From NCBI GenBank assembly GCA_038227745.1, contig JBBRPS010000111.1, positions 1 to 17,181 on the forward strand: a stretch of 17,181 nucleotides of DNA, given 5' to 3'. The notes beneath the pieces were generated by a model that was not told the DNA's origin, ran no database searches, and saw nothing but the letters and a program-made list of their open reading frames with translations. The translations under genes were made by a program, and so were the position numbers. Position 1 is the first letter of the stretch, and each line of letters starts with the position of its first letter. Shown here in pieces: positions 16,601 through 17,181 of the stretch. This DNA is from DASPXY01 sp038227745 (GTDB lineage Bacteria > Planctomycetota > Planctomycetia > Gemmatales > Gemmataceae).

Positions 16601-17057
16601 GTATCTGACGCCTTTCCTCGAAGGGCGCGGCCGTCCGGCGAGCGGACCGCTGGACGGCGACGGTCGCCGCAGCCTTTACCTCGCCGTGCGCCGCAATTTC
16701 CTGTCGCCGCTGCTGCTCGCCTTCGATACGCCGATCCCCTTCTCCACGGTGGGGCGGCGCAGCGTCTCCAACGTTCCTGCGCAGGCGCTGATCCTGCTGA
16801 ACGACCCGCTGGTCCATCAGCAGGCGAAGCTCTGGGCGAAGCGCGTGCTAGCGCAGCCGGGGACGGCGCGTGAGCGCATCCACGGCATGTACCTGAGCGC
16901 CATCAGTCGGCCCCCGACGACTGCCGAGGTCGCGGCGTGCTTGGAGTTCCTGGGGGAGCAGGCGCGGCTGTCGGGCCGCGGCCAGGGCGACGAGGCCGTA
17001 TGGGCCGACCTGGCGCACACGCTGTTCAACGTCAAGGAGTTCATCTTCCTGCACTGA
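13677..17057 (+). CDS. PSCyt1-DUF1549-DUF1553 protein (planctomycete cytochrome-associated)
   Basis: This complete 1126-residue protein has a signal peptide (1-30, LGLAVLWLAASAPARA) and a PSCyt1 cytochrome c domain (about 35-125) with heme motif CQGCH (54-58) and a likely Met ligand in LRMPPKSK (Met110). DUF1549 spans about 180-400 and contains LASPPFGERWARHWLDLVRY and a second CxxCH, SCARCHDHKFD (367-371). Residues about 410-840 are a variable region; 600-700 (FTLTRGKLFYLVRGQGMAYA...HDLTPYKGHQAHVEF) resembles a beta-sandwich often inserted in these proteins. DUF1553 fills about 840-1105 (RVMVNRLWHHLFGRGLVGSV, THPELLDHLADRFVKEGWSL) with the usual ending LFNVKEFIFLH. The start at 13677 places the signal peptide first; in-frame upstream starts do not. 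It is probably periplasmic and heme-binding. Unlike most relatives it has no DUF1501 gene directly behind it within the window. Confidence 0.95.
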   Translation: MKRPVSLPRSVALGLAVLWLAASAPARAAARGDPDPAAVEFFEKKIRPVLVENCQGCHSLVKNKKRGGLTLDSRQALLKGGDNGPAVAPGEPGKSLLLKAIGYKDPDLRMPPKSKLPDAVIADLAKWVALGAPWSDEKTVAAADHGKFDLQKRRRGHWAWQPVRPPAQLPVVKNTAWACTAIDRFLLAGLEAKGLKPAPAADRRTLLRRVYFDLVGLPPPPAAVEAFVRDESPEALAKVVDRLLASPPFGERWARHWLDLVRYAESRGHEFDYAVPNAHQYRDYVIRALNADVPYDRFVTEHVAGDLLAKPRLHPTEGFNESILGTGFWFLGEELHSPVDPRQDEADRFDNRIDVLTKAFLGLTVSCARCHDHKFDAISTKDYYALFGFLESSSYRLARFDALEHNRGIARDLAALRDQARPAVQRALAEAVRPTAARLADYLLAAREALTADRGRLQGIAEARQLEAGLLARWVAHLVEAAADVGDPLHAWARPQLLRPTVESWSKRSAEASAAIENAEAIVDYTAGKPAAWLPDDVTFGIGPVRAGDLYLGGELTRPVLKFFEHGAAEFDPVWKGLRPAAGAENDPGALGRMMRAGRTLRTPGFTLTRGKLFYLVRGQGMAYAAVDQHVLINGPLHAQFVTGFNAGPGFRWVAHDLTPYKGHQAHVEFTPADGADFAIALVVQADQAPGALDRPNRALLRLLSGKDADSPEALAVGYQRLLLDTVARLAGDGLRGTPASADHARLANWLVRHTDLFATEKDRQRVTGTAAAFLAEQGKLTARIKTTSRLAPALLDGSGVDERVFIRGSPKSLGEVAKRRFLEALAGPEPLAVARGSGRLELARQMTDPVLNPFLARVMVNRLWHHLFGRGLVGSVDNFGELGERPTHPELLDHLADRFVKEGWSLKKMIRTMVLTSAYQMSSRPGGRGDQLDPEDLLLHRARVRRLEGEAIRDAMLAVSGRLDAKLYGPSVPVYLTPFLEGRGRPASGPLDGDGRRSLYLAVRRNFLSPLLLAFDTPIPFSTVGRRSVSNVPAQALILLNDPLVHQQAKLWAKRVLAQPGTARERIHGMYLSAISRPPTTAEVAACLEFLGEQARLSGRGQGDEAVWADLAHTLFNVKEFIFLH

Positions 17058-17112
17058 CACAAGGGCGAGCCGAGGGCATTAGAGCAGTGGTGCAGCAGGG
17101 GGGCTTTGGAGT

Positions 17113-17133
17113 GCGGCGCTTTGCGCCGCTTTG
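17113..17133 (+). terminator. Candidate terminator of the cytochrome gene
   Basis: GCGGCGC-TTT-GCGCCGC forms a perfect seven-base-pair GC stem 55 bases after the stop, followed by TTTGG and then a pyrimidine tract (CTCTTTCTTTCC). The U-run is short, so termination strength is uncertain. Confidence 0.55.
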
Positions 17134-17181
17134 GCTCTTTCTTTCCGTCTTGCCGGGCCACAGGGGTACGAAAGAAAGAGC
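17134..17181. repeat. 12-bp perfect inverted repeat at the window edge
   Basis: GCTCTTTCTTTC (17134-17145) and GAAAGAAAGAGC (17170-17181) are exact reverse complements separated by 24 bases. The pairing may extend inward through a bulge (GT with AC) and outward beyond the window. It could be a second hairpin of a bidirectional terminator or part of a dispersed repeat. Confidence 0.7.

Overview
The window is GC-rich bacterial DNA that most likely comes from a planctomycete, probably of the Gemmataceae. Three things point there. It has PSCyt1-DUF1549-DUF1553 and DUF1501 proteins, which are hallmarks of the Planctomycetes/PVC group. It has a secreted beta-repeat protein with an N-terminal RRFRSLLEDLEGRLTP-type motif. 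It has a membrane protein ending in the 'LVP..LP..P.DPYSG..FRYR' motif common in this phylum. The assignment rests on recognised families and motifs; no database search was run.

Left part, minus strand (1-4356): a ytr-like cassette transcribed towards the left edge, made of a short GntR-family regulator, an ABC ATPase, and a very large permease that runs off the window. A sigma70-like promoter and a 21-bp imperfect palindrome just downstream of its predicted start site suggest that the regulator represses its own operon. The promoter lies inside a decayed gene fragment (4335-4523), whose end also carries a perfect TATAAT that may serve the next gene on the plus strand.

Middle part (4645-8533): a plus-strand alpha/beta-hydrolase-like gene converges on a minus-strand cluster. 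In transcription order the cluster holds a DUF1553 gene that has lost its 5' two thirds, a complete ORF6N-domain gene and a Tat-exported DUF1501 protein. The three are packed with gaps of 11 and 5 bp. The ORF6N gene therefore sits inside what is normally a two-gene DUF1553-DUF1501 unit. It contains a perfect 29-bp palindrome whose core recurs just upstream of the truncated gene.

Right part, plus strand (8770-17133): a secreted beta-repeat protein and a HEAT-repeat protein form a two-gene operon. A ThuA-like secreted protein follows, with a textbook terminator. Last is a complete 1126-residue PSCyt1-DUF1549-DUF1553 protein with its own predicted promoter and terminator. The window ends in a perfect 12-bp inverted repeat that is cut by the edge.

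No rRNA, tRNA, CRISPR array, integrase or transposase gene was seen. I found no clearly new multi-gene system. The most unusual items are the ORF6N gene inside the DUF1553/DUF1501 unit with its palindromes, the double-module ABC permease, and the regulator-promoter-operator arrangement embedded in a pseudogene.
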